A DNA stretch of 64,000 nucleotides from Solea solea (Eukaryota > Chordata > Actinopteri > Pleuronectiformes > Soleidae), in assembly GCF_958295425.1 (NCBI RefSeq), contig NC_081147.1, positions 2,439,290 to 2,503,289 of the forward strand, in the 5' to 3' direction. Positions within the stretch are counted from its first letter, which is position 1. Each line of letters opens with the position of its first letter. The position numbers were made by a program, and so were the translations under genes. Shown in pieces: positions 1 through 12,629 of this stretch. The notes beneath the pieces were generated by a model, which was given only the letters and a program-made list of their open reading frames with translations, did no database searches and had not been told where the DNA came from.

Positions 1-103
1 TATTTCTGGAGTCAGACGTTGAAAGAAGAAGAAGCCTGGCGAGGAAAAGACTAAAACAGAGTGATGGGCTTAGAAGAATTTATCAAGTAGAAGTGGTAGA
101 AGC

Positions 104-212
104 CACTTTATTAGGTACACCTATTCAAGTACTACAACAAATGTCTAACCGTGAAATCACACAGTAGCAAATCAGTGCATCTAGTCATGGAGATATGGTG
201 AAGATGCGATAC
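104..212. repeat. Fragment of a teleost DNA-transposon-type repeat (TTTATTAGGTACACC end)
   Basis: CACTTTATTAGGTACACCT at 104-122 is the terminal motif of a repeat very common in fish genomes. The following text (aatcacacagtagcaaatca, then a catggagatatggtgaaga block) matches the rest of that end as I remember it. Only about 110 bases remain. Family assignment is from memory. Confidence 0.6.
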
Positions 213-514
213 TCAACACGCCAACCATCTTCAGTATTTAGTTCTTGGCACGAAGGCGTAAGGAACGTTATGAATCTACTGAACCTGAAGCCCGAGGACA
301 CCAAAGACGAGAAGAAATGGAGAGACCCGGCTCGCATGGGGACAGGATCGATGAAAAACTGAATCTGATCATGATCAGTGGATCATCTAATCTCCGACCA
401 ACAGCCAAACCTTCTTCTGGCTCCTGATTGGACATAAAGTCATGTGGAGTTTCTCCAAGCTTTACCATCAGAAACATCACTGAGCAAACGTTTACAGGGT
501 GAAAAGGTTTTGTG

Positions 515-1091
515 GGACCACAGTGACCTTGATCTTCAACCACCAAACATCTAATCAGTTAATCCTCAAATCCAAATGAGCAACTGTGCCAAATTTGAAA
601 ATATTCCTCCAGGACTTTGTGAGATGATCATGTTCAGAAGAATACTCCTCGAATATGACTTTTCCTAAATGCTCCTAGAATGAAGTCAGAATTTGGTAAA
701 ACCGCCGTCTTTAAACACCTTCAGAGACGTTTTATGGACCGTCATGAACGAAACATGCTGCTGTTTTACTTTTTGATGGCTCTGGATTAAGGATCTTGTT
801 GGTATGGCCTGTATAATTCTGCACTTGACTTTATTATGTCTCTCTTTTTTACTCTCCTTTAACTACTTCCCCATTAGCTTTTATATTCTGTTGTGAGTTT
901 TATATCTGAAACTGTTTGGTCTCCGTAACCTTTTGTACTATTTGTGCTGCTATCTTGACCAGGACTGCTTGGAAGAAGAGGATCTTGTAACTCAATGGGA
1001 CCTCCCTGACTAAATAAAGGATAAAATTAAAATAAAATAGTGGACAGACGAGAAAACACAGTGCCTACGGCTGACCACAGCTGTCACCATC
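515..1091 (+). repeat. Interspersed repeat split by a nested insertion
   Basis: 515-645 (CAGTGACCTTGATCTTC, then the gtgccaaatttgaaa block) and 1041-1091 (gtggacagacgagaaaac, then gcctacggctgaccacag) are the left and right parts of one common fish repeat whose consensus is continuous as I remember it. About 395 bases of other sequence lie between them. The flanking breakpoints are near AGAATA and AAATAG. Confidence 0.5.
646..1040 (+). mobile_element. LINE-like 3' end inserted into another repeat
   Basis: The segment ends with TCAATGGGACCTCCCTG, then ACTAAATAAAGGATAAAAT and an A-rich tail. This is the typical 3' terminus of a fish non-LTR retrotransposon. No reverse-transcriptase coding is left. 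Its position inside the repeat at 515-1091 shows the order of insertion. Confidence 0.45.
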
Positions 1092-1231
1092 AGAGAGAGA
1101 GAGAGAGAAAGCCGTAAAAATGTGTTAAAACCTAGAAGAGATGTTTGTTTAAATTGTCTGCTTTGGTCTTTGCCTCCACACTAAGAGCCTCAGTCCACAC
1201 TGGTTAAAGCAGTCTGGTGTAAACAGCACTT

Positions 1232-1262
<31 letters not shown>
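1232..1262. repeat. (GAA)n microsatellite
   Basis: Ten uninterrupted GAA triplets. The surrounding 1092-1990 holds no recognisable gene or repeat apart from a short poly-T near 1668. Confidence 0.9.
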
Positions 1263-1997
1263 GAGTCTACAACAACTCCAGCCTCAGCTTCTCACTCGCC
1301 GTCGCTGGTCTTATCTGGATATAAATAGACGGAGCATCTGAACCGCCTCGGTTCCTCCACATGTGCTCGTCCGTCCATCTGCGCTGGTGAGAGACGTTTA
1401 TGAAAAATAAACAGAGCAGAGCCGGGTGCTTGACCTCTTGGCCTCTTTGAAGAGTCTGGGTAAACAGTCGGTCCAGCAGAGACCAAATATGACCAACTGT
1501 GCTGCAATATCATCAATACACCCCCAAAAAAGACCTGTGTAAAGTTTAGCCTGAGGACAGTTCAGTGTAGAACGTCCTAAAATGGTTAAAATACAGCAGC
1601 AGTTCTGGTTGTGGTGACTCAGCATCTCTAGATTTTAACTGTGGTTGTTATAAAAAAATTAGTTCGTTTTTTTTTTTTTGGAAGTGTCCTTGTATTTGCA
1701 GCCAAAGTCCATTCAGAAAATCAGCGTTTTTAGCTCACGGGAAAACACGAGCTGCTGTGTCCTAGAACCTGAGTTCAGGGCTTAGATTTGAATTGTCCAA
1801 ATGAACGAAAATCATTGCAGTGTCCAAAAAAGAACAGAAAAACCTGTGTGTGCGTGTGTGTGTTGACTGCAGGTGGGCCGCCTTCACAACAATGTTCATA
1901 CACTCTTCAGTCTCTTTGAAGTGCGCTTTCATGTCGAGCAGCCGAAACATGCAGGATTACACTGATATTTCATTTCACAGCAGGTCTCGCCTTTATC

Positions 1998-1998
<1 letters not shown>

Positions 1999-2028
<30 letters not shown>
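1999..2028. repeat. (CA)n microsatellite
   Basis: CA repeat with one AAAC interruption. Confidence 0.9.
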
Positions 2029-2293
2029 TCGAGTCATTTTCACACATCTAACAAGTTTCCTCGTCTCAGCTGTAAATGGGAGAATGTGTCCGTCTGATCC
2101 TCTTGGTGTAAGTCAGTCTCGACTCCAGTTTTCAAAATAGAAATTCCTCCATTTATGTCCAACTGATACTGCGGTTCCACCTGCGGTTACCGTAGCAACC
2201 ACTTGTCTTTCTGAAGTGAGGGACGACAACGGTTGGTCAGTGTCCACATGATTGGCATCGTTGTGTTCACACAGTGATGACGGCGACCATTTC

Positions 2294-2375
2294 GGGCTGC
2301 AACTAACGACTATTTTGATTGACAAGTCGACGATTATTGAAACGATTAGTTGACTAATCGGATAATAAATCACGC
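2294..2375. repeat. GGGCTGCAACTA element terminus, copy 1
   Basis: GGGCTGCAACTAACGAC followed by alternating ATTATTG/GATTAGTTGACTAATCG is the end of a widespread teleost hAT-like MITE as I remember it. Other copies in this window are at 7768, 8134, 9608, 47380 and 56400. Confidence 0.55.
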
Positions 2376-2407
2376 AGTCACTGTGTTTACACAAGTGTTA
2401 AAAGTCC

Positions 2408-2745
2408 GTTCTTAGTTGGACTAAGACAGTAATTCCGTTTTCTTAATGTCATTAAAACACATTAGTCCGACTAAAATCGAGCTAGTCTTAGTCGGACTAA
2501 GATACGCGGATAATGCGATTCATAGTCCAATTACTCCTGCATTTATACACTTAGTCTGGCTTGGTGTTCTACACACGCACCAAAATGTCCCGCCTGGTCT
2601 GTGACCCGGCAGCAGGAGGCGGCGACGTTGAAACTGCAGTATTGTTGCAGCCGATAAATCCAAAAATCGACCTCCACATGTGTCTCTGCAAGTTGTCCAA
2701 TTGCCTGTCTTAGTCGGACTACGGCTAAAGCTCGATTACACTGTG
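2408..2745. repeat. AGTCGGACTAA repeat family, copy 1
   Basis: TTAGTTGGACTAAGA, ATTAGTCCGACTAAAA and TCTTAGTCGGACTAAGAT form nested inverted copies of AGTCCGACTAA. CGATTCATAGTCCAATTACT and CCTGCATTTATACACTTAGT also recur almost unchanged at 22.67 kb. The palindromic ends suggest a non-autonomous DNA transposon. I cannot name the family. Confidence 0.55.
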
Positions 2746-3724
2746 CAACAAATAAAAATGCTTGAATAAAATTAGTTTCCATTGAAGAATTTTATTTTAT
2801 TTTATTAATCCCCTTAGGGAAAGTTAAAATCCAAGGACCGTAAAAGCACTAATATATGACTGAACCTATATTAAAATCATCATGTCCATGATCTCAATCA
2901 GTCAAAAAGTTCTGAAGAAAATGTTTCTACTGATTCTTTTGTGGATTTATTTGATTTTCTTTTTTTACCGTTTTAACTTCTTTCCACTCGGCTCGGCCTG
3001 GTTTTTGGCTCTGATACGAGGAGCTCAGCTCCCTCAGGGGAACATCTCTTCAGAAATGGAGTGGAGATTATGGATCACTGCTCAGGTCACTTCACTGACT
3101 TCACCGTATGAAATGCTCTCCGTCTCTGAAGCAAACTGCTCTCACGTCTGACTTCATAAAGAAAATATGTCAGACCCCTGTGTTCTGCAGTGTTTTCAGG
3201 TTTAAAGACGTTACAGCGGAATCTCTTAACCTTTTCAGACGAAGAAGTCGTCGTCGCCGTGAACGCACCGAGCATCGTAAACCACAAAAGCATCCGCCAA
3301 ATGGATGAAAATGTAAATGAGAAGAAGCAGATGGAGACGATATGGAAATGTGTGTGTGTGTGTGTGCGCGCACTTGTGTTTATTTTCATAAATTAGAGAG
3401 TGTGATGAGGTCAGACTGCAGCAGCAGTGGCGACAGATGGGGGGGGGGTTTGTAACTCTCAGAAACTAAATCAGAAAATCATAATCGATTTCACGTCTAA
3501 TCCTTCAGAGCTAATAAAAGTCACACAACTCTGTTCAGTTAACCTGAGCAACTTAACTCTGATGTCCTGCCACTGTGACACAACAACACAAAGTTAAATT
3601 ATAGGAAAAACACTTGATTCAGCCAGTAATTAAAATAATTCACCTCAATTTGTGGCTCTTTTGCAGTAAATTTATCATCGTTACAGTTGCACTGATGACT
3701 GCACAGGACCAAACTCCTGCTTCC
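2746..3724. other. No gene seen; microsatellite and homopolymer only
   Basis: A (TG)n run with a CGCG interruption lies at 3350-3372 and a run of nine G at about 3440. Short open frames on both strands between 3090 and 3396 overlap each other and show no family motif. Confidence 0.5.
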
Positions 3725-3729
3725 TTAAA

Positions 3730-4090
3730 GCTGCAGTGTGTAACTTTTGCCAATTTTTGTTGTCATCAAGGTGCCTTTGTTTGATTTTGTCTAAAAATTG
3801 TGGCTTTTCTGCTTAAATTGCGTGGTAAAAAAACGCCTACATAACGTGTTTCGGTCGAAAATATACAGCCTAGAAGTTCAAACTGTCAATGTAATGATCC
3901 TCTGCTCCAACAGGGGGCGCTTGTACATCCACTCTGAATGACCTCTTGAGTTAACGAGTGAAATAAGACGTTGATCATAGACAAAAAGTGGATAAATTAT
4001 TGTGGTTTTCTCAAAATATACAGCCTAGAAGTGCACCAGACTGGCTAATGCAGTTATTAACCCACAGACCAGCAGAGGGCACTCTCAGCT
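3730..4090. repeat. GCTGCAGTGTGTAAC repeat with an internal duplicate
   Basis: AAAGCTGCAGTGTGTAACTT at 3727 is a common start of a fish interspersed repeat. AAATATACAGCCTAGAAGT occurs at about 3860 and again at 4015, each followed by a CAG(A)GGG(G)GC block (3912 and 4073). So two related copies sit side by side. Confidence 0.5.
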
Positions 4091-5580
4091 CAGTCTTATT
4101 TTACCAATGGCTCAAAATGGATGTGAATTTAGACTGTATATAAAAAAGTAGATGTGAATTATTTTCCTGTTCAGATGGTTTTATTTTGAAACGATATTTT
4201 TACGCTAGGAACTATTTCCCTTTACTGTTTTTCGCTCATCAGCGCGATGTGAGTAAAGTTGTAAGGTTATACGTTGATTTTGTGAAATCCACCGTTCACT
4301 GCGATGTTCGTGTTGAGAAGAACGCAGGTTTTACTGCAGTTAACGTGTACCAGCTTGCGTTCATGTACGTGAAATGCGACAAAACGTCACCTGATGAAAG
4401 CTGATTTTAACTCTCGGAAGCCCCTCCCACTTCCAACAACTTTCACACGTAAGAGAGGAGGGAAAAATAAGAAGAAGAACAGAACATGAGGAGTCAATGA
4501 GGAGAAGAAGAAAGAAGAAGAGGGCGAGAGGATGCTTTTCAAGATAAAAGCCCTTTGAGATCCTCCACTGTTTGTACCCAAAGCCTCATAGTCTCCTGTT
4601 TCGCCCATGGATGCGTGACGTAGATTATTCAAGATAAACAACATCTATAAAAGTAATCAGCCATTGCCAGCTGTCTCCTTTGCCGCCGTCAAACCAGCCA
4701 AAAAGACGCGGTTTGTGGTATTTTTAGTAACTGGAGTTCACCAATTGTGTCGTCGGGTCTTAAACTGTGTCCTCTCTCGTGTGGGAATTGCTGTCGTGAC
4801 CTCTTTATCATTTACTGGCAGCATTACAGAGGAACGTGAGAGAACACAAAGACAGCGTGGGTGGATGATGATAAACGGTCATCGTGGACCGGCCGGGGTT
4901 AAAGACGCCGCTGAGAGGAGGGACGAGGAGGGCAGCGAGAGTTCACCGGCATTTAAAACCAAGGAGCAGGATGTGAGACAGAGGGCAGAGAAGATTTGTG
5001 ATATTGTGTTAGAAGATCTCAGAATCCAGGATCAGTTCTGGTTTGGGAAAGGGTTTTGCTGCAGAGTCACCAATGTTCACTTTCACTCCACGACTCCACG
5101 GAATAAAAAGCAGCCCGTGTTCTCCGAGCGAAGCGAAAAAGTGATTTATGGGAATTTTAGTCTCTGTTATTCTTCTTTTTGTCAAAACTGACGTCTTTAT
5201 TCGGGGCGGGGGGTGGAGTATAAGTCTTTCTGCTTGTTGGCTCTACATCTACCTCACTCCAGATGAGAGGATCGGCTAAAATGTGAGGCGGTAAAAGTGT
5301 CTCCTGCTCATCATTTATACATCCATGTACAGGCTGCAGGAGTTTGCCTTCACCTCCTGTAAAACTCAAACCCTCTCTTGGAGCTGAAACACGTTTCTGC
5401 TCTTCATCGACTACAAAAGATTAAAAATGGACACAGAAAAGGTCCAAAAAGTGAAAGATCCCACACAGAAGCTCATGGTGGCGTTAGAAAGTATAACGTT
5501 TCTCCAGTAGGGGGAGCTTCTGAGACAACTGAGGTGCCACCATTGTATTTGTTGACCTTATTCTGTCATAAACACTGACC
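4091..5580. other. No supported gene; one chance-length open frame
   Basis: The + strand frame 4664-5191 (175 codons) has no recognisable domain. An open frame of this length is expected about once by chance in 64 kb. The composition is mixed, with no exon-like splice signals that agree with it. Confidence 0.45.
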
Positions 5581-5581
5581 T

Positions 5582-5790
5582 CGTCAGGACCAGTTGTCCT
5601 CATGGAGACCCAATCCTGGTCCTAATGAGGCAGAAGCTAATTTCTGGAGAACTGGTTAAGTTCAGGACTAACGTGTGTGGTTAAGGTTAAGGTTAAGGAC
5701 GGGTTAAGGACATTAAGTGGTTACGGTGAGGGTTAATCTGACCAAATCAATGGAAGTCAACGCAGAGTCCTCAGAAGAATAGCTGCACAA

Positions 5791-5864
<74 letters not shown>

Positions 5865-6075
5865 ACAGCAGATGCAGGTATTGACCGGCTGGATTGTTGT
5901 GTAACCTCACTTTGATCTGTAGTGTGTGTATGTGTGTTTGAATGTGTGTATATTTGTACATGTGTCTTTGTGAAGACCAACAACTTGAATAAACCACAGG
6001 AAGTGAGGACATTTAGTCAAACTGGGGACATTTTGGTTGGTCCTCACGATCTGTCTGGTTTAAGGGTTAGGTTAA
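5582..6075. repeat. GTCCTCA / GGTTAAGG repeat carrying a (TG)n tract
   Basis: Text such as CAGGACCAGTTGTCCTCATG, GGTTAAGGTTAAGGTTAAGG and TTGGTCCTCACGATCTGT flanks a long TG tract at 5794-5862. The same arrangement recurs at 18396-18575, and without the TG tract at 22420-22545. I recognise it as a common fish repeat but have no name for it. Confidence 0.6.
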
Positions 6076-6401
6076 GGTCAAGTGATTTCTATTTCTGATT
6101 TTGTGTCAATTCATTTTAAATTTTTTACAGATCTCTTATAATCCCTGTTTATTTTTATTAAAACATTACTGCTACGGTAATGTCCAATTTTCAGGTTTTG
6201 TCATTCATGTAAATCTTGTGCTTGCTCTGTTTTAATCAGAGTTTTGTGAACAGGAGTTGGAAAAAATACATACAGGGAAAAAAAAAAAACTGGCAACAAA
6301 TAAAATGAGACTTGATTACAAAGACACAAAAACAACAATTTACCTGCTTCATTTTAAAAAACAGCTTCTCCTCTGATTGACTGTGTGTGTGATGGATGGA
6401 A

Positions 6402-6403
<2 letters not shown>

Positions 6404-6458
<55 letters not shown>
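6404..6458. repeat. (CA)n microsatellite
   Basis: Twenty-seven CA dinucleotides without interruption, followed by CTGTTTCCTCCTCCTCCTC. 6076-6403 and 6459-7440 hold no gene I can support; a (CGG)n patch lies near 7066-7080. Confidence 0.95.
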
Positions 6459-6459
<1 letters not shown>

Positions 6460-7446
6460 GTTTCCTCCTCCTCCTCTAAAAAAAGGCTAATTAACACAAT
6501 GTCAGGCTGAATAATGAAGTGGAATGAATGCTAATTAAGACGAGCGAGCATGTTTGATCAAAACGTACCATGTCAGTCTTTTGTAAACGGCTCCATAAAA
6601 ACGCACTCAATCCTTCCAACATCCACCCATGAGCAATAAAAGGTCAGAAAACAATAACTATTGGATAAAGATGAGAGAGAATGTGTCTTTTTTTTTCCTG
6701 TCCCTGCAGGACATGGACGTACGTCTTCTCACTCCACTGCGACAGAACGGCGTGGTCAGCATTTATTTTACTATGCAAATGCTTTAATGAATGCGTTTAT
6801 ATTTGCATACGTACATAATTACAAAATGTTTCTTCCGTAGCCAGAAGACACAAAAGTCAAGTATTTTACAATTCAAAATTATATAAATTGTCCACTAGGG
6901 GTCAGAATCACAGGTTAACTGACATATTTATACGTCAGGTTACTCGCAATTTCATGAAAATGCCGTGTTGGAACTCGTAAACGAGATTATAGCAGAAGTA
7001 GACGAGACAAAGCACAACCGTACACGACGTCATTTCCTATAACGGCGAAACAAAACGGCCACTGCAGCGGCGGCGGCGGCTAAACAGGTGCTGTGTCACT
7101 TTAAGAGCAGCAGCGCGCGACAAGCTAATATACCGCGACAGCGCATTTACTTCTGCTCTCTACCACAACTTTTATTTTTGAACTCCTGTGACGATCAATT
7201 CCCACTGGAAATATGTTTGTTTCACCACATTCACTTACTCATGATGCTGCTGTTAGCCTAGCGATTAGCTTAGCAGTGATCACTAATCAGGTCAACGATA
7301 TACAAAAGACAAGGCAGTTGCTAAAATTCAAACGAATTAAGTTCATACAATCTTAAATAAAAACGTATCAGAAAAAAATCTTGCTAACTTTAGTTTGAAG
7401 TTACTTTAAAAGTGAAGTTATTTTATTTAAGAGATGGGACAAATTT

Positions 7447-7521
7447 AGGGATGAGCGGATATGAGTAATAGTATCGGTATCAGATAAAAATGCAATCGGA
7501 AATCTGATATAATCTAAAAAT

Positions 7522-7567
<46 letters not shown>

Positions 7568-7762
7568 ATGTACAAGCTGTAAAAATGTAAATAAAAAGCA
7601 GCAGCAGTGTTTTAGCTGAGTCATGTTGTGGGCTGTTTATTTCCTATTCCTATTTCCTTTCTATTTTTTGTGAAAATAACTTATAAGTTAGCCCAAACGT
7701 GTTAACTTTAAAACAACAGTATTGGACTGATATCAGTATCGTTACAGATACTCCACATGGAA
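7447..7762. repeat. TATCGGTATCAG element with (TA)n core
   Basis: GGGATGAGCGGATATGAGTA and TAGTATCGGTATCAGATAA at the left, and GATATCAGTATCGTTACAGA at the right, are inverted relatives. They bracket a TA microsatellite at 7523-7564. This matches a common teleost hAT-like MITE as I remember it. A relative lies at 9718-9760 (TTGGTATCGGCAGATATTGG). Confidence 0.5.
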
Positions 7763-7767
7763 ACATT

Positions 7768-8200
7768 CCATCGAGGGCTGCAACTATTGAATATTTTCAT
7801 AATCAATTCATCTATAGATTCTTCTTTTGAGTAATGTTGATCAGTGTTTCCTAAACCGGGAAATAATGATGTTCTCTAAAGTCAAACCAAAATTACTCCG
7901 TTTTAATGGATTTCTTTGTTATTTGGAGCAAAGAAACCAGAAAATATTCACATTTAAGAAGCAGAAAAATCCAGAAAACTTGTTTTGTTACTTAAAAAAA
8001 AACAAAAACAGTTCATCAATTATTAAAATAGTTGACGATTACTTTAGTAATCGATTAAAAGAGTTATCGTTTAAGTCCTAGTTCCGTCCCTAGATGGATT
8101 ATTAATTATTGACAAATGAGCGTGGACTGATTTAGGGCTGCAACGATTAATCGACTCCTTTTGATAATTGATTAATCAGTTGTGAACAAAATGAGACTTC
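7768..8200. repeat. GGGCTGCAACTA elements, copies 2 and 3
   Basis: Copy 2 (7772-8080) runs from AGGGCTGCAACTATTGAATA to TTAGTAATCGATTAAAA. Inside it has TTGATCAGTGTTTCCTAAAC, then GGAGCAAAGAAACCAGAAAA and ATTCACATTTAAGAAGCAG. Copy 3 (8134-8200) is an end only. The 84-codon + strand frame at 7827 lies wholly inside the element and is not a gene. Confidence 0.6.
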
Positions 8201-9607
8201 TGAGAACAACAGAGATTATTTCAATCAACATTTTATGGACCCAACAAGATGACGCGAGAACATCATTGACAGATAAGTGGAAGTAAGTGTAGTGCATGAC
8301 GTGCGAGTGCTGTACGTCCTGTACCATGTGTTACCAAACCCATCAATAACACATTCACTCCCTTCCACTAACGTACGCGGACTATTGACTGCTCTACGCA
8401 ACACCAACATGATCACCGCCTCTAAATATAGTTCTTGTTTCCAGCAGAGGAAACACGTCCACAGCTCAGCGTCTGAATAAACTGGTTAAATCTTACGCCC
8501 ACCGAAATCTGACATCTCGGGAAACAAAACTTCTCCCGACACGCGGTCTGATAAAGCACTGCCTGCACAGCGAGAGGCAGCAGGGGCTCGAGAGTAAACA
8601 TCATGAGCAGCTTACAAAAGCAAAGAGAGACATTTATTGTCTGAAAACCAGAGCGTCAACAGGTGGGCGGACGCTGGAGACGGTCTGAGGTGTGCGTGTG
8701 TGTGTGATGCCTGGAGAGGTTTTCAGGTGCTAAAAGCAAACGTAGAGGAATTTATGGGTGATTTTAAGCAACACAGGAAGTAAAACTAAACAAGGCAGAA
8801 GAAAAACAGAAAATCACTTTGAAATCGTTTGTTTTTACGTAGTCTCAAATGGCCTTTAAATGTACTTAAGGCAAGGGCCTCCAGCTCCTCATGGAGACTC
8901 TTGAGGAGTCAAAGCCCAGAAAAGATTTATAGTTGCTCCCAGTGAGCGCTGACTCTCCTCCCCCTGGGGCGTTGGGTTTCCATCTCAGTGTGACACATTC
9001 TGATAAAATGTCAAAACTAATGACAAATTTACCCCCCAACAGTTGCCACGGTCCCTTTTTACTTACTGGAAGAATTCACTCTCTGGAGGAAAATAGTATT
9101 TCTGAGTGTCCTCCTGCATCTCAAAATCCTCTTGTTCATTCAAATGTTGATTCTTTGGAGAATGAATTGATCTACAGCAATGGCCTCAAGTTAAACTAGA
9201 AATGAATAGGGACCCGAGTCATTAAGATTTTACCAATACACTTATCAATACTTTTACTTGAAGCTAAAGTCAACTGAACACAGACTGTAGGAGCCAAAAC
9301 ATCGCAGTCGTTAGCTGCAGGAGAAACGTTAGCTTAGCTAAACATGAGCTCCCCTAAACGCTAGTTTAGCTACAGCAGGCGAACACACTGAGTGTGTTGT
9401 ACTTTTGTTTTTGTGCGTTTGTGAGCATTTACTTGCAACAATATTTTTTATCTCCTTATTTTTTTTGCAAAAAAATAGCCCCAGGCTTTGGAAATTGGCA
9501 GCTTCGTCATCATTAGGGGACGGAGTAGAACATGCTAGCAGTACAAGCGCACAACACTTATTTAAACTTTGATATCGAACACTAATAGACACGTACACAC
9601 GACAACG
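8201..9607. other. No gene or clear repeat recognised
   Basis: Several open frames under 90 codons on both strands (for example + 8933-9199) have no motif I recognise and no matching splice signals. A GC-richer stretch with many CpG lies at 8290-8600. Confidence 0.4.
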
Positions 9608-9765
9608 GGTTGTGCTGCAACTAATTAAAGTTATAGAGCATTGATTTATCTCATAATCTGATTATTTTGTCAATGACTCGATTGTTTGTTTACTTGATAC
9701 AAACCAGGAATGCACACTATTATTGGCATGACATTGGTATCGGCAGATATTGGCTTTAAAAAGGT
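9608..9765. repeat. Two decayed MITE ends side by side
   Basis: GTGCTGCAACTAATTAAAG at 9610 is a GGGCTGCAACTA-type end. TTGGTATCGGCAGATATTGG at about 9733 belongs to the TATCGG-type element. A matching CTGCAGCCCTAAAC is at 10047, so 9610-10060 could be one element interrupted by others. Confidence 0.4.
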
Positions 9766-10060
9766 ATTTTTATTATGGGCAAACACACCAAGATCTCGCT
9801 AACGATATGACTAATAACTACAACAGTAGGCTAAATAAGCTGGGACCTCCTTGTCTTGTAGGCTGGCGCCCTCTACAACTATTATTTCTTTTATGTTTAT
9901 TTATTTTGCTCAATGAAGAAAATGTGTATCTGCTGCGACACGAGTATGAAAAATATGTTAATTTCACTACAGAAGGGACTAAATAACCTCTGCAGTTGTG
10001 TGCAAGGAAAAATATTAAATATTAATATTAACTAATGAACAAATTGCTGCAGCCCTAAAC

Positions 10061-10860
10061 TACATTGCTCAATATGTTTGCAGTATGAATGAACAAGCAG
10101 ATCATTTCTTTTATGAAAATAGGACAAATTTGTCCTATTTTCTCCTAATTTGTCTCCTCACATTTATGTAAATTATGACACGTTTTCTGTTCAGTTAATC
10201 AGTTCATCTTCAGCTTGTTTGAGCCTTTAAAAAGTAAACGGACACTTCATTAGGCGCCCTGTGATACACAACCTCAGACCACATGCAAAACAAACCTTGC
10301 ATGCTTTTACTGTATGCAAAAACGCATCGCCGGTTACCATGGCGACGAGTCACGGCACAGCACAGCGAAGCAACAACAAAAAGAAAGTCGATACAGAAAA
10401 TCACAGTATGTGCGTGTGGAGAAGAGTTTCGCCGTGTTCTCGTGTGGGAGGAGAATTTTCACCCCTTCATCTTGATATCAGGAATGTGCAGAGCTGCTCG
10501 ACAACAGCGAGTATGTCTGCTGGTGAGGAGCCAACACAAGACCTAAGAGTCCAGATCAGTGCAGTAGCAGGCAAACACACTGGATCACATATCAGAGGAA
10601 GAAAGAAGTCAACTCTGATGTCATTAAAAAACCCTTAATATTCCATTAAGCCTCACTTTACTCAAGCAAAAGTGATATCTAATAGGGGGTCAAAATGTGG
10701 ATTTGGTGATTTATCGCCGTCCTTCCTAGCGCAATGCGATAATCGATATGCCAGGGCAAACGTGGATATTTGAATTCATCTAAATTAAACAGTTTATGGC
10801 CAGTGCAAATGAGCATTTTATGGGCTGTGCTAATAATTTAAAGACATTCAAACACGTAAA
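10061..10860. other. No gene supported
   Basis: The + strand frame 10261-10638 (125 codons) overlaps a second + frame and a minus frame and shows no domain. No repeat family was recognised. Confidence 0.4.
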
Positions 10861-10865
10861 ATGGA

Positions 10866-11575
10866 ACGGGTGAGGTTTAATCTGCCAGATATCTGCCTCA
10901 TGTATGAAACCAAGGGATTTTGAGGCAAGAAAAACCTTAAAAAAAAAAAGGTCACAAGGTCGAACCTGGAGTCACTATTTGGCAAGAGGGAGTACATTTT
11001 ACATGTCGTACTGGCCCTTTAAGGGTATACCAACAAGTACAAAGCAATGGGTGAGGTATAATCTGCCAGATATCTGCCTCATGTATGAAACCAGGTGATT
11101 TTGAGGCAAGAAAAACCATAAAAAGGTCACAAGGTCGGAGCTGGAGTCACTATTTGGCAAGTGGGAATGTACATTTTTTGGGTTGTATTGACCCTTTAAA
11201 AGGTATTCCAACAAGTACAAAGGAATGGGTGAGGTATAATCTGCCAGATATCTGCCTCATGTATGAAACCAAGGGATTTTGAAGCAAGAAAAACCTTAAA
11301 AAAGGTCACAAGGTCCAACCTGGAGTCACTATTTGGCAAGAGGGAGTACATTTTACATGTTGTACTGGCCCTTTAAGGGTATTCCAACAAGTACAAAGGA
11401 ATGGGTGAGGTATAATCTGCCAGATATCTGCCTCATGCATGAAACCAGGTGATTTTGAGGCAAGAAAAACCTTAAAAAGGTCACAAGGAGCTGGAGTCAC
11501 TATTTAGTACGCCCTTTAAGTGTTTTCCAACAAGTACAGAGGACTGGATGAGGTATAATCTGCCAAAAAATTACC
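10866..11575. repeat. Tandem satellite-like array, unit about 178 bases
   Basis: GGGTGAGGTATAATCTGCCA recurs at 10868, 11049, 11227 and 11403, and in diverged form at about 11547, giving spacings of 181, 178, 176 and a shortened 144. Each unit also has TATCTGCCTCATGTATGAAA, GGTCACAAGGT and the small palindrome CCCTTTAAGGG. Frames of 64-65 codons on the + strand are translations of the repeat, not genes. Confidence 0.9.
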
Positions 11576-12625
11576 TGCATGAGTGGCACCTATTCTACTC
11601 TAAAGAAGAGTAAGTGACTAGTTTGAGATCATAGAGCAGGAGCTCCAGCCTGACTGAGCCTCTAGTGCAGCCTCTCAAGAGTGAGCTGGTGTGTGTGTGC
11701 GTGCGTAAATGACAACATCACGTTGTCAGCCTCTGATCGTTACACACACCAGTCAATATGACCACACACGGCACCTGCACCTTTGAAGTTGATTAACTGC
11801 ACGTCTGATCCATAAATATTTCATAACTGCACGTCAGTGTGGGCTAAACAATGGTCCACGTATCTGTCATATAAAAAAATGATCCGTACTGCAGCTGTCT
11901 GACAGAAAATCATGATTCTGTGTGTGTTTATGGCAGAGAAAGTGACTTCAATGAACAGAATATAATAAAAAAAACATATAAACCTATAAAAAAAATGATA
12001 GAATCTTTAGTGCCAATAAAAGAAAGTGGTAATATCGTTCATGTCCGTGGCTGAAAATGCATGTAATTCTATCAAACTGGGTCGAGCCAAGGTCTCCATG
12101 GATAAATAACCGTGCACATATTCAAATGAACACAAATTAAACCTAGAATCAAACACTGCCAAAAAAAAGTGTGCAAATTCAAAATGACAAAGAAAAAAAA
12201 AAACAATACCGCTCACATGCTGATAAGTAACTGAGCTAATTCAAATGAAATTTAAATCTGGAAAACTATCAAGCTTTGTTCTCAAACAATACAAACGGAA
12301 GGAAAAACACATAAAAATGATACAAATGATACATAAATTAAATTAGAATAAAGTCTAATTAAGTAAATTAAAGACAAAGAATAATAAAAACTCAGCGACT
12401 GCTCACGTACAGCGTCCACTGGAACCTCCTGCTCCAACATGTGACAACTGACCATCAACTGACCGTCATCCGCGGATCCACAGCGGTCTTTATTGACAGA
12501 TTAGTGATTTAAACAAGTGCCACATGGGGTCTGTGGAAAATCCACATCAGGGTGGCTCGATGTGGATGGAGTGTGGAAAAGGAATTTTTCTAACCGCACA
12601 CACACACAGAAACTTAAATATATGG
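11576..12625. other. No gene seen; AT-rich
   Basis: AT-rich sequence with several A runs (11980-12200). No coding or repeat family recognised. Confidence 0.5.
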
Positions 12626-12629
12626 ATGA

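Noticed and set aside
4664..5191. 175-codon + strand open frame
   Set aside because: No domain, no signal and no splice context; about one frame of this length is expected by chance in 64 kb.
5713..6012. Frames rich in His-Thr or Cys-Val (also at 6236-6457 and 18391-18804)
   Set aside because: They are translations of CA/TG microsatellites.
10261..10638. 125-codon + strand frame
   Set aside because: Overlapped by frames on both strands, no recognisable domain or exon boundaries.
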